NCBI GenBank assembly: GCA_963853835.1
Contig: OY970820.1
Coordinates: 74,334,909 to 74,398,908 of the forward strand
Direction: 5' to 3'
DNA from: Calendula officinalis
Taxonomy: Eukaryota > Streptophyta > Magnoliopsida > Asterales > Asteraceae
Length of the DNA: 64,000 nucleotides
Shown here: piece by piece, positions 1 to 11,732 of the stretch
How positions within the stretch are numbered: the first letter of the stretch is position 1
Layout: each line of letters opens with the position of its first letter
Notes under the pieces: model-generated
What the model was told of the DNA's origin: nothing
Database searches by the model: none
What the model saw: only the letters and a program-made list of their open reading frames with translations
Program-made: the position numbers and the translations under genes

Positions 1-38
1 AATTTGTTTACATAGACCACACAAGCAGTACTAACTAT

Positions 39-424
39 CAAGGTTCTATAAAATGCGTCATGGCGGCGTCAAGGCGTGAGACGCGACTCCGCCGTTACAA
101 AACAGGTCGTGGCAACAGTTTAAGGCGTGGCGCAGAAAAAAACGCGATAAAGCGCCTTATCGGAAGTTTTTTTGAAGTGCCTTCTAAAATTTGGAATTTT
201 TTTAAAATAATTGATTGTTTTTTATAGATTTAACATTTTTCTGTAAAATTCACATATGAAAATCATACAAATCAATATATCTATATTTTTTTTTGAACTT
301 GATATACATATAAAAATTTACCGTCTTAAGTCAGGCCTTAAAAAACGTCATGGCTCCCCACGGCTCGCCTTGGTAAAGACTTGATGGTGCCGTCACGCCA
401 CACCTTACGTTTTTTAGAACCTTG
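39..424. mobile_element. hAT-like MITE
   Basis: The block is bounded by terminal inverted repeats: CAAGGTTCTATAAAATGCG on the left and the inverse of CAAGGTTCTAAAAAACGTAA on the right. The flanking 8-mers are ctaactat (31-38) and ccaactat (425-432), which match at 7 of 8 positions. An 8-bp target duplication with CA...TG ends is the hallmark of hAT elements. At 386 bp with no coding capacity it is a non-autonomous element. The interior is GC-richer than its surroundings and contains repeated GGCG-type words. Confidence 0.7.
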
Positions 425-432
425 CCAACTAT

Positions 433-1540
433 ATATGTATTTAAAATTGGTGAAAACTCACTATTTAACTATAATTTACACACACTTTATAACTATGTTG
501 ATTTGTTGAATATCTTTCATACGTTTAATATAGTTGTATTAATAATAGCTTAATTTGAATATTTTTTGTATTTCTCGATTGTTAACGTGTTCTAATGCGC
601 TCTGACTTAATTCTGTTAGCAATTATTTACGATTATAACAAAAGCTAAAATTAACATAATCAGTATTAAAACAATAAATTTACATTTACATTTTTCAATT
701 CAAACTTTTTGTTGTTGGTTTAAATATGTAGTAAAATATTGTTGAGGTTGAATCATGAGTCTCATGTACACATTACTCATTGGACCATTGCCTTGTTCTT
801 TTACTATTTTTTTTTATTGATTCATACATATTATATTGTCTTGTTTATCTATACATTCCGTTTTGTCATATAAGTACACAAATGTATGTTTAAGATAATT
901 TCTAATTTTTGTATAGTTTTGAGGTATACATCTCAATTATTGATCAATTAATAATTATTGTCAAGATTAATTAGATATATATTTGGACATTTATCACCCA
1001 CATAAAATAAATTATTTTTTTAATTACTTTTTTCATTTAGTTTTTTTTCATAAAAACATAATGTGATAATTACATGTGATTGTGTACTTGATCACACGTG
1101 ATTACAAAAACATAACATGTGATTAACAATATAATCATATGTGATTATTAAATAATATTGTTTTTTAATGAAAAAAAATATAATAAAAAAATGGATAAAA
1201 TTTATATAAGTGTCAAGTGACTAAAAGACTAATGCATGTATAAAATATGTGACTAATCTTAATCATTGATTATTATTAATCAATGATTAAAATGTGTCTT
1301 TTAAAACTACAAAAAAATTAATAACTACCTTGAACAATTATCTACTTACACATATAATAACATAACATAATAAGGACGGTCGTCTACCTATAACGTGATT
1401 AATAAATATAAACTTTTTATTTATATCGTAATGCATTTACTTAAGTAATAAACCCAACCCATGAATCAACCCAATCCATCAACTAACTAATACAACCCAC
1501 ATTTGCAACCGTAACTTGCAACCACTGAAACAAGGCTTGA
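433..1540. other. AT-rich intergenic DNA without genes
   Basis: There is no plausible coding region here. It contains a cluster of ATGTGAT/ATCACAT words at about 1060-1150 and a perfect 14-bp inverted repeat at 1259-1290. A segment near 731-800 is loosely repeated near 4903-4990. Confidence 0.6.
1259..1290. repeat. Perfect 14-bp inverted repeat (stem-loop)
   Basis: The arm TTAATCATTGATTA (1259-1272) and its exact inverse complement (1277-1290) flank a 4-nt loop. The arms are entirely AT-rich with one G/C pair per few bases. No target duplication was found, so this may be the core of an old MITE or chance in AT-rich DNA. Confidence 0.5.
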
Positions 1541-1544
1541 CATA

Positions 1545-1765
1545 TACTTATCGCAATCTCACACTTCCATAGCAAATGATTTGTATCCTCGATATCATCA
1601 CCACACATACACATCGGTTATAAGGATACCTCGTGAATCAATATTTATTCTAGTTGGGATTTGATCTAAGCTAACCTTCCAAAACAAGATGTTTACCTTT
1701 TGAGCCACTAAGACCCTCTGGCAACGAACGCCCTTCGTCAACAACTTCATCGGCAGAAATTTGTT
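1545..1765 (-). pseudogene. LINE (non-LTR retrotransposon) reverse-transcriptase C-terminal zinc-binding remnant
   Basis: Read on the minus strand, this stretch encodes pieces that match the zf-RVT domain at the C-terminus of plant LINE reverse transcriptases: VAQKVNILFWKVSLDQIPTR, followed by CGDDIEDTNHLLWKC, with its C...C..H...C spacing. In intact elements this domain follows the reverse-transcriptase core. Here the two pieces need a frame change between them. No endonuclease or RT core is present nearby, and no poly-A tail or target duplication could be placed. It is a short, dead fragment. Confidence 0.65.
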
Positions 1766-4202
1766 CATGTGGGGAAGAGTTCATACTCTTCGTTGGTAGG
1801 CTGTATGAGGTGGGGGGCTATGAGTATCAACGGTTCGCAGTATTCGGACCTTAGCTATATTTGTTATACCTAAGGGGGTTTACCGGGCTGCGTGATACAG
1901 GGCCATCGGTTTACTATTGTTGGGCCAACAATGATTTTAGGTTCGGCAGAACCGTCGGTACTCTCATATTTGATTACCATTATTTGAGAAATGTTTATTG
2001 CTTCCTTATTGTGCTTAATATAACTTGTATGTTATATTCATTCACTTAGTTTTGTGATAATCTCTCCCTTGTTGACTCTTTTCAGGTTGATAGGTATGTG
2101 ATGAGTCGAGGTGTTGGTCGGAATTATTGACCGAGCTTAGGAAAATATATTTTGTAATTTGAGTCATTCGTTTAGTAACACTGAATCAAACACTTACTTT
2201 ATTTTGGGATCAACTGAAGAATAATACTTTTGTAAACTAACCATATTATTATTCTTATTATTATTAAATCGCTTCTGTATTAAAAAGAAAAAAAAAATGG
2301 TTTTCTAAAATTTGTGGTGCAACACTATAGTGTGGCTGTTGTCCTTAGCTACAGAATGGTAGTCGATCACAGCTCCCACGATTTATGCTAAAATAGAAGT
2401 CGACGCATGTAGTTGTTGTGACGCCGGTTGCGTTAACTTTACCCAATTAATCAGTAGGTTCATAATTTCCTTGTGACACCGTCGTTCGTCTTTAATAAAA
2501 TCCCTAATCAATTGTTCGATCTCATCGAACCTCTTACTAGTGGTGGCTTTGTATTAAGTTAGATCAGCTTCAACATCATCAATTGTTTTGTGCATCTTGA
2601 TTTTTTTTGCGTGAACAATGTTGTCGATGAATAGTACCGACGCATGAACAACGAACCGATGAACAGTGTGTGTGATGAACTGTACCCCCCCCCCCCCCTC
2701 CACATAAATTACTTCAAACACCACAACACTAATTTACAGTACTTATACAATATGCTTTAAACGTTGTACAATGTAGCAGATGAAATAATTTATGTGGTCC
2801 TAAAATTATTGCCCTATCTTTAGTGATCAAAATCTAGACCAATTGGTTTATTTGAAATTACTTTATATTTATAAAATGTGGTGAAGCAAACCTATTAATT
2901 ATCGAGTCACTTTCCGAATAATGTTGGGTTTAATATTCTTAATAAAAACAAAGTGTTTCTAGAAGGTTTCTTCAAGTGTCGTACTACCCAGCCGTACAAG
3001 TTTAACTTGGTCCAAATGCTCAAATTAGCCTCATAATTAAATAATCTTTGATTAAACGACTCTTCAAGAGTCGTGACGACCATTCGTACGAATCCAATAT
3101 TATAACCGATAATTTCAGATAGACCCCCATGTTTATGTGTTGAAAAGTACTCGTGAAAATATAATGTTTTTTTATTTATTTATTTTTAACATGTTTGAGA
3201 TTGTGGAAATACCGGTTAGGTTATACATTGTATTAATAAGATTTAAATAGAGTTACAAATATATGATAGTAATACAAAAGGCCCCTACACTATACATTAT
3301 AAACATAAGGAATACATTATAACTAACTATTTAACAGGTCAGTTAGTGGTTCGAATCACGTGTTAACATCAGTATCATTCCTTGAACATATATTATTTGG
3401 TTGTGAAAATATGAAATAATGTACTTTTCTGTTCTTTTGTTTTTTAACTTCTTACAACTTAACTTTTTTCTTTTTTCTGTATTTTTTAACTTGAGTTGTT
3501 GATGGTGTGTTTGCTTTGCTCATGCGAATTACAATGGGAACGGATTCGGGTATGTGGTGGAATGGAAATGGGTATGGATATTTTAAATATGTTGTTTAGT
3601 TTATAAGTTGAGTTTAGTATTGATCCAATATTTTGTTTGCCTATTGTTTAAAACTCAATGACGATAAACTATCAACTCTAGCATTGAAACTTTGAAAATA
3701 ATTATAATGATATTCAATCTCTTTAAGAATAAGATATGAGAATGTGTATGAATGCTTAAAAAAAACAAACACAACTATAAACAGATGCAAGTATGAATAC
3801 GAGCACAAAAAATTGTGCTCTGAGAAGAGTGTGTCTACGGGAGAGTGGAGAAGATGCAAATACATGTGAGAGTGGAAACATGTATCAATCAAATCCATCA
3901 ATTAAAAAAACGACATATAAGGATGCAATCATATAAATCAAGTCCGGTCGTGGACAAATTAGTAGAAGTTTTGAGAGAAGACATACTACCTCTTGTGGAT
4001 GTCACTGCCTAGACTCGAACCACTAACTTACTAACTAGCCGTTCAAAAAAAAAGTAATCCTATACACATGCCCTAATTCTCATTCTCCAAAAGTTTTTAT
4101 CAAATGTCATGTCCTCGATTAGATTTAGATCCATCAAATCACGGATTGATACACATGCCTTAGTTATCTACTTTAATACTCCGTATAATATAAGAGTAAT
4201 GG
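1766..4202. other. AT-rich intergenic DNA without recognised genes
   Basis: I see no supported gene. Visible points are a 14-nt C run at 2685-2698 and two tRNA B-box-like words (GGTTCGAATC near 3348, and its inverse near 4010) without a tRNA fold. The short open frames here have no recognisable domain. Confidence 0.5.
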
Positions 4203-4204
4203 TA

Positions 4205-4644
4205 TTTAGTCTTATAATTTGGTCCTACCTATAGTCATACTCATTAAATGAAAACATGTGTCAAAAATGGATAATATTAAGAGAGAGAATTAGTGGAATA
4301 CACATGTCATCCTATCAAGTGGGTAGGACTATGAGTAGGACCAAATTGTAGGACTAAGGTTGTGTTTGTTTGCAGCTTAATGGAACCATTCAGCACTGAA
4401 TGCTTAATCACTTAGCATTCAGTGCGTTTGTTTAGCGCCTCTTAATGAAGTATATGCTGAATGGGACAGCAAAAAGCTGCTGAATCATTCTTCCTTAGAA
4501 CATATGCTGAATCATTAAGCAGTCAGAATTTTTATAAAAAAATTTCTCACATTCAAAACAAATTTTATACAAAACCTCTTAATCATTCAGACCGTTAAAT
4601 TATTCAGCACTTAATCATTTTATTCCTATCAAACAACACCTAAA
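4205..4644. mobile_element. Small MITE with ~35-bp TIRs, interrupted by a second MITE
   Basis: The left end begins TTTAGTCTTATAATTTGG and the right end is its inverse (CCAAATTGTAGGACTAA, to 4357). The similarity continues inward for about 35 bp. The last base of the element lies after the nested MITE, at 4644. TA dinucleotides (4203-4204 and 4645-4646) flank it, which fits a Tc1/mariner-type insertion. Without the nested element it would be about 154 bp. A TA duplication is weak evidence in AT-rich DNA, so the superfamily is uncertain. Confidence 0.55.
4358..4640. mobile_element. PIF/Harbinger-like (Tourist-type) MITE
   Basis: The ends are GGTTGTGTTTGTTTG on the left and the inverse of GGTGTTGTTTGATAG on the right. 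They are flanked by direct TAA (4355-4357 and 4641-4643). A 3-bp TWA duplication with GG..GTTTG ends is typical of Tourist-like elements. The 283-bp interior is rich in repeated gctgaat/attcagc words and has no coding capacity. It landed in the terminal TAA of another MITE. Confidence 0.6.
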
Positions 4645-7600
4645 TATCATTTCTCATAACATAATAACTTTTTACACTTATTTTTATTTTTATTTTTAAA
4701 AATCATTCACATCACTTTATACAAGATTTCTTAAATCAAATATGAGCTAAAAAGTAGAATGTGTCTTAATTTTTTTTATTCTATTTGACAATTTATTACC
4801 AAAAGAATGCACAAGAAAGTCGATTTAATACTTGGCATGTTGAAATAATAATATTCTTTTTTTGGATTAAATAATTCAAGCTTTTCGGTGGGCTAATATA
4901 AATATTGTCGCGGTTGAATCATGGGTCTCCTCAACAACCTTCCCACCAGGCCATCATTGTGGTGGCCCTATTCCATGGTTTTTTTAGTATATTCTATGTA
5001 TATCATTTGTTATTTTAACGAGGAATTGGGGCCCGCGCTTTGCGGCGGGTTGTAAACTTACACATCATATTTATAAACTGACATATTAATATCATATAGT
5101 CAATAAAAAAATTCAACATGCAAGTATATTCTTATACACAAATACAGTCGCTATTTTAATTATTATTTAATTCAAAATTTAAAATAAATGATAGTAACAA
5201 TATTGTACAGATGAGATTTGGGTGAAAACATTCTCGATACAATCAATCCCAAAAACTAATTTTTTGGAAGTAGCGTAAGCCAAAACGATAAGCTTCTTCA
5301 GTTCATGTGAATTAGGAACAATATAGGTACTTGAAAGTTTGAATTTTATGTACAAATGAAACATTGATGAATGATTTACATGAGGGTGGACTCTAATCAA
5401 TGTACAACTATGTAGCACAGGGAAAAAACATGTAAATGAATGAATGTACTTTCTAGATAAACGCCATCCTAAAATCCTGGAATTTTTTGGATGAATGCAC
5501 CTCAAAAATTAAATTGATAATGAATTTGAATCAATTCAAGTGTTATTTTTCACCAGATATTCAAAATTTGGACCATCACAATTTCAAAAGAAAATCCATG
5601 TAAATCTATATAATTTACATGACCATTAATTATTCTATGGGTATCAGAGCTGCATCTAATGACACCAAAAAGTTGTAACTACATCAGAAGACCATATCAC
5701 ACAACTGGGCAATGGATTCTTGTTTAGATGTTGCCCATTAGTATATGAGTAGTCCAAGAGATGGTGCAAAAAGATACCTGCACACATTCAAATAACCATA
5801 TCATCTATACCATGTATATTTTCATGAAATCTATTGCCAAAAAGGGTTAGGCTAAAAGTGTTATCCATATAGATTATAGCATTACTATCGGATACATTAG
5901 TTCATATACCAATCAATACCTTCAAATATGATTCTTTGACAAACTTAAGTAATCAAACCATAATCAGTTGCCAAAATTGTCATAATGAGATCAAAACTTG
6001 GGATAATAATAGATATAAAACTAAAATATCCGTATAGAAACCCAACTCGACCACCTCTACAACATCGGTTGTATTTAGGTCTTTGACTCAAAGATAGACC
6101 TTTCAAGCGTTCCTCATGCCAATATCACAATACTCGCAAACCTGATCACATTCAACCAAATCCATATATGCTGCCTGTTAAAAAGATGTCACCAATAAAA
6201 TACAATGATGCATAAATAAATCACATATAGGTTATTCATTTGCATGAAGCACCTTTGAAGATGTCTGGCAAAGTAGCATTTTTGCTGAGGAAGAGGATTA
6301 TGCGCCAACACGATCCGTAACATACAAAGTTGATCCACGCTAACAGGACACCTAGGATTGCTTACCTCTATTGATTGAACCGATTCCTTCAAAATTTAAG
6401 ATGTTTTTTACCATTATATATATAATGCTATTAGTGTGATATGGTCATAGCTTCCTAAAAAATCTAGAATCATGTAAACTGTATCATAAGAAATAAACCC
6501 ATGACACAATGCACCTGCTATTGCTTTTTAGACAAATAGTAGCTCAACGAATGAACAAACACTTCCATAAATTTTAAAAATTAAGTATAGAGTGAATATA
6601 GTGTGGTTTTGTTTTTTCTAGTATGATGATAAAACATACAAAAATAGATAATTTATAATAAATGCAATGTTATAAAGTGTTATACCAAACTTTTTATAAA
6701 CAGGTTACAGATTTTTAGTGGTGCTATGTAACGCATCCAACCCAATCGGGTCAACCCGACAAACCCAAAACCCGATCAGCCCGAACCCGATCAATCTGAT
6801 TTCTTATCAGATCGGGTGGGTTTGGGGTTAGTTTTTCTTTGCTTTAAACTCGAGGGGCCCAACCCGATAAGAGCCTAACCCGACCACAATAATTGTCAAA
6901 AACAATAACGTTTCTGAACTACTTGAAATTGAATAAACAATGGAGAATAAAATAAGCAACAATAAAATAAGCAACAATAAAATGAGCAAATAAGATTCTT
7001 GGAAATCATAAAGAAAAACTAAAATTTAAAGCAGTTTCTGTTTACCTGAACCACCATCCCGACATAAGCATTCCAGCTTAATAAAACCAATAATGAGTCA
7101 TCAAATATGCCTTCTTTGAGCATTGAAAGAGCATGAACTGCAAAATTCAATAAATCTATAAAACCCCACAAATAAAGATCCAATCTTTAATCAAATTACT
7201 CAATGCATTGGTAGCAAATTTTACATTTCAGCCAACAAAATTCCAAAATTTTTCCCATAACCCACTGATAAAGATCCTTCATTTAACATAATTACTCACT
7301 ACATTGCAAATTCAGAACTCATTATTCCTTAATATCTAAATTATTTTCTTTTTTTCTAAAAATTATTTTTATTGATGGTCATCTTCCTCATGCATAGCAC
7401 TCCCTACTCTGTATCATTTTCAGCAAATTATCATAAGAAAAAAGTCATTTTTTCTTTGATCTCGTTTCAATGAAAACTTTCCCAATTTTTTGTTTGTCTT
7501 AAAATTATTTTCAGTTTTTAATCCTTTTTATTTATTACTTTTGGGTTTTACATAACAAAAACATAGCATATATTATACTAAATGAGAGTTCAAAACACAA

Positions 7601-8071
7601 ATTCTTCGAACAAAAACCACAAAACGTACATGAAATTGAACTTAGATACGTAATGAAGATGAAAAGAACACAAACCCTACAAAATCGGCACAGATCTGAC
7701 TTAACAGCCGGAAACGGTACAGATCCAAGTCATTGAAGTTGAAAACCCTCAGATCGGAGTTGAGAGGCGTCAATGGTACATATCTAAGGATTAAAAGAGA
7801 GAAAATGCCATTTGAGGTGGTTGTGGCGGTGGTGTTGAATCTTTGATTGACGCCAGAGCTCCGATTGAATTTTTCTCCGATGATGGCTGGAGTGAAAAAG
7901 GGGTTGTGATTTTGCCGTCGATTGGGGTTTTAATCTTCTTTCAGCAGCGATTGAATTTATCCCAAAAAGCCTCTGATCGGAGTTCAGAGAGAAAGATGAC
8001 TGAAAATCACTTTCTCTCTCCTACTTAAAACCGATGTGCATATAGGATAAAATGACAACTATACCCTTGCT
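4645..8071. other. Intergenic DNA without a supported gene
   Basis: No recognisable protein is encoded. Visible pieces are a GC-rich hairpin-like word near 5032-5050 (gcccgcgctttgcggcggg), an ACCCGAT-rich stretch near 6725-6890 with a short hairpin, and three near-copies of an 'aataaaataagcaac'-like word at 6948-6995. The region 5180-7750 has moderate complexity and could contain a decayed gene or a non-coding transcript, but I cannot support one. Confidence 0.4.
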
Positions 8072-8081
8072 AAACTATTCA

Positions 8082-8504
8082 TCTTACTACTATATAAAGC
8101 ATTTAGGCCTACCCAATTAGGCAAGTTTAAGGAACTCCTTAAACTTGATTTTAAGGATCTTTCCACTTTTGTTAGTTAGTTCTCTACCTTAAAAAAAATC
8201 GCGGCTAATAAGATTCGAACCCAAGACCTCTCCTAACTTATCACTATTTGTTAACCACTTGCTATACATTACACTTTGGTAACACCACTCACACTTAATA
8301 ACAAAAGTCTGTTACTCGAAAACCATTTTACCCAATAACATTAAATATACGACGCTGTAAATCATCAACTCTTACCAAAATCCACATTTCCGTTTAATTA
8401 TTTATTTCTAGCAACAATTATTACCGTGTAAACGAACAACACATGCTCGCCACGAAATATGGTTTCTGGGTACCCGCCGCCGCATTGCGCGGGTACCCTG
8501 CTAG
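8082..8504 (+). mobile_element. Non-autonomous Helitron, copy 1
   Basis: The 5' end is TCTTACTACTATATAAAGC, a typical Helitron start. The 3' end is CTAG (8501-8504), preceded two bases earlier by a hairpin with a perfect 10-bp stem, GGGTACCCGC (8468-8477) with its complement at 8489-8498. The element sits between A and T with no target duplication, as expected for rolling-circle insertion. It has no Rep/helicase coding capacity. On the minus strand the interior carries tRNA-like promoter words (TAGCAAGTGGTTA, then GGGTTCGAATC). Confidence 0.85.
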
Positions 8505-8528
8505 TCAACTGTAATATCCCCTGGTAAA

Positions 8529-8952
8529 TCTTACTACTATATAAAGCATTTAGGTCTACCCCATTAGGCAAGTTTAAGGAGCTCCTTAAACTTGATTTTA
8601 AGGACCTTTCATTTTGTTAGTTAGTTATCTAACTTAAAAAAATAAATCGCGGCTAATAAGATTCGAACCCAAGACCTCTCCTAACTTATCACTATGTGTT
8701 AACCACTTGCTATACATTACACTTTGGTAACACCACCCACACTTAATAACAAAAGTATGTTACGCGAAAACCATTTTACCCAATAACATTAAATATACGA
8801 CGCTGTAAATCATCAACTCTTACCAAAATCCACATTTCCGTTTAATTATTTATTTCTAGCAACAATTATTACCGTGTAAACGAACAACACTTACTCGCCA
8901 CGAAATATGGTTTCTGGGTATCCGCCGCCGCATTGCGCGGGTACCCTGCTAG
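8529..8952 (+). mobile_element. Non-autonomous Helitron, copy 2
   Basis: This is a second member of the same family, about 97% like copy 1 by eye. It starts TCTTACTACTATATAAAGC and ends CTAG (8949-8952), again between A (8528) and T (8953). One arm of its 3' hairpin has a mismatch (gggtatccgc). It lies only 24 bp from copy 1, in the same orientation. Confidence 0.85.
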
Positions 8953-9000
8953 TGTTAATAAACTATTCATCAACTGTAATATCCCCTGGTAAATGTTAAT

Positions 9001-9552
9001 ATAGGTAATGATATACGTATTAGTTATTGAGAATTTGTGCAACAAAGCCCAAAATTTTTTGAAGTTTCAAAAAAAAACAATTCTCAATCATTATTAATAA
9101 TAAGTTGAGTTCAAAGAAGTCCATTATTTTTACGAAGTCCCGGGGAACAAATCTCAATCATTGATCAATAAGATCTAACGGTCAAAATTAATCACATATT
9201 TTATATATTGAAGGTATTTTGGTATTTTTTTAAAAATAAAAATATTTTTTTATTTTATTTTTAATTTTTATTTTTTATTTTAGAATTTTATTTTTTTTAT
9301 TATGAAGGGGTATTTTGGTCATTTGGCACTTAAAAAAATTCAATTTTTTTTGTTTTTATTTTAAAATTTAATTTATTTTTTTAATTTTTACTTTTTTATT
9401 ATTTTTTTCATTAAAAAATAATATTTATTTGATAATTACGCGTATAACTAAATATTGATCACCTAAAACAGAAACAATAAACCAAAATAATCAACATCAA
9501 TATGATGATTATCTAAAAATAAGACTCTAAGTCTTTTTATGAAGCTATGAAT
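9001..9552. other. AT-rich intergenic DNA
   Basis: Mostly A/T homopolymer-rich sequence (9200-9420) with no gene or recognisable element, ending at the target site of the copia element. Confidence 0.6.
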
Positions 9553-9557
9553 AAATT

Positions 9558-9712
9558 TAAAAGTGTTTATGCTAGAATATTCAATGCCTTTCATTATACA
9601 CAAGATCCCTTTATATAGGGAGAAGGATTACATAGAAAGTGTATCTACCTTATCAATACTAACAAACTATTCTAGAATATATATTGTTACATACTTTACA
9701 TATATACTAATA
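9558..9712 (-). repeat. 3' LTR of copia element D
   Basis: It is a 155-bp copy of 50717-50872 with about 7 substitutions and one indel by eye. In element orientation the ends are TATTAG...CTTTTA, so the termini are TA...TA rather than TG...CA. The polypurine tract GCGGGGGAC lies directly upstream in element orientation. AAATT flanks it at 9553-9557. Confidence 0.88.
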
Positions 9713-9747
9713 GTCCCCCGCAGTTTGAGCGGGAGGTTTACGTCCGC

Positions 9748-11727
9748 TTAAACTGGTACGAAAAGATTCGAATAGTTGTCGTGGAAGCCCTTTGGTGAAG
9801 ATGTCGGCAATTGATAAGCGGTTGGAACATGAAGAACTCGAATATCACCGACTTTAACTTTTTCCCGCATAAAATGTATATCGATTTCAACATGTTTAGT
9901 TCTTTGATGTTGAACGGGGTTGCCGGAAAGGTAAACTGCTGAAACATTGTCACAATAAACTATAGTGGCTTTGCGTAATGGGGCATGAAGTTCTAATAAG
10001 AGATTTCTCAGCCAACTTGTTTCAGCGACGGCATTGGCCACACCGCGGTACTCGGCTTCGGCACTAGAGCGGGAGATGGTTGTTTGTCTTTTTGAGGACC
10101 ACGAGATCAGATTATCACCCAAATAAACACAATAACCCGAGGTTGATCTTCGTGAGTCAGGGCATCCCCCCAGTCGGCATCCGAATAGGCAATAAGGTTG
10201 TGACTAGGGGATGCAATAATGTTTACCTCGTATTCGATGGTGCCCTTGATGTATCGTAAGATTCTTTTCATGAAGTTAAAGTGAGTATCATGAGGTGCAT
10301 GCATGAAAAGACAGATCTGTTGTACCGCATATGATATATCGGGCCGCGTAAAAGTAAGGTATTGAAGGGCACCGGCCAGGCTTCTGTATAATGTACCATC
10401 TTCGAGAGGCTTGCCGGCGGTGGCGCTGAGTTTCGAAGAGGTGTCTACGGGTGTGTTGCATGGATTGCAAGTTGTCATAGATGCTCATTTAAGTATATCT
10501 TGCGCATATTGTGATTGTGATAAAAACAACCCGTTTGCATTCTGTTTTACCGAGATGCCAAGGAAATGATGTAGCGTTCCGAGATCGGTCATGGAAAATT
10601 CTCGAGGCAGTGTTTGTATGATCGATTTTAAGAGTTGATCATCCGAAGCCGTGAGGATAATATCGTCTACGTATAATAAGAGATAAGCGGTTTGCTTGCC
10701 TTTTTGCATAATAAATAAAGAGTTGTCGCAAATGCTACTCTTGAACCCGTTTTTAGTAATAAAAGTTGCAAACCGATTGTACCATGCTCGCGGGGCCTGC
10801 TTGAGCCCATATAAGGATTTTTGTAGCCGGCATACATGGTGCGGTTGACTTTTGTCAACAAACCCCGGTGGTTGATGCATGAAAACTGTTTCTTGTAATT
10901 CACCATGTAAAAATGCATTTTTCACATCCAATTGATGTATGGGCCATGAGCGTGAAACTGCGAGACTTAATACCCTTTGGATTGTAGCCGGTTTAACGAC
11001 CGGGCTAAAAGTGTCATCGCAATCAATACCAACTGTTTGAGATTTCCCGTTGACAACTAACCGTGCCTTGTACCGTTGAAGTGAACCATCTGCATGATAT
11101 TTGTGGCAAAAAAGCCACACACAACGAATAATAGGACGGTCCGTGGGTCGTGGTACAAGCTCCCACGTGTGATTGGACATCAATGCATTATATTCATCTT
11201 GCATCGCATTGAGCCAATTAGGGTCCCGGAATGCCTTGGTGTAGGTGGTGGGGACGGGTGAGATGGTGGTGGTATGTAGGTTAAGGGGTTGGCGAGGTTT
11301 GAAGATACCGTCTTTGGCTCGGGTGGTCATAGTATGGGTGTTATGCGGTATCGGGATGTGGGGTGGGGGGTAGGCGGGTCGGCCAGAGGTGGTTGGGGTG
11401 GGTTGGGCTCGGTTGGAGGTGGTTGGTCAGGGTCATGGTTGGGCAGTGGGGATTGGGGTGCCGGTGGGGACGGAGGGGTTGGGGTAGGCAGCGGGTTTGG
11501 GGTGGGGTTGGTGAATAGGTGAGGGTTAATGGGAAGGAGGTTTCATCAAAGGTGACATGTCTAGAAATGAGGACCTTACCGGTGGAAGGGTCTAGGCAGC
11601 GATACCCTCGGAAACCGGTGGGGTAACCGAGGAATATGCAGTGGATGGAGCGTGGGTGTAGTTTATGAGGTTGTGTAGCGGTCGTGTTTGGGTAACAAGC
11701 ACAACCGAATACACGGAGATGGTCATA
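9748..11727 (-). pseudogene. Copia pol remnant: end of integrase, reverse transcriptase, RNase H
   Basis: Read right to left, it starts at the end of the integrase domain (YDHLRVFGCACYPN, about 11727-11690). A proline-rich linker follows (about 11520-11330), then a full reverse transcriptase (10485-11330) with the catalytic motif LLYVDDIIL near 10675. The connection to RNase H follows, and RNase H itself ends at 9748 (SSAEAEYRG, HVEIDIHFMRE). The frame is broken by an in-frame TGA between the RT and RNase H parts (about 10485) and by a frameshift near 10140. Several stops look like C-to-T changes. The integrase catalytic core is absent because of the junction at about 11730. The family is clear; I did not assign a lineage. 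Confidence 0.88.
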
Positions 11728-11732
11728 GGGGG

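Larger units (their letters stand above)
8072..9000. repeat. 41-bp tandem repeat; first unit split by two Helitrons
   Basis: Unit 2 is intact at 8960-9000 and begins AAACTATTCATCAACTGTAA. Unit 1 is the same 41 bp in three pieces: 8072-8081, 8505-8528 and 8953-8959. The two gaps are exactly the two Helitrons. The pieces match unit 2 base for base as I read them. Unit 2 therefore shows the pre-insertion sequence of both target sites. Confidence 0.85.

Noticed and set aside
2685..2698. C14 run as a regulatory or structural element
   Set aside because: A homopolymer in intergenic DNA with no supporting context; length may also be unreliable.
3340..3360. tRNA gene suggested by GGTTCGAATC (also the inverse near 4010)
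   Set aside because: No acceptor or anticodon stems can be formed around either word.
5030..5050. GC-rich hairpin word resembling a Helitron 3' end
   Set aside because: No CTAG follows at the right distance and no matching TC start was found.
5643..5656. GGTATCAGAGCTGC, like an initiator-tRNA-Met primer site
   Set aside because: No LTR end, gag or second LTR was found nearby; a single word is not enough.
7843..8028. Short open frame before the first Helitron
   Set aside because: No recognisable domain, no conserved context, and short length in moderately GC-rich DNA.
11289..11522. Glycine-rich open frame on the plus strand
   Set aside because: It is the antisense of the proline-rich linker between integrase and RT of the copia pol; no independent evidence.
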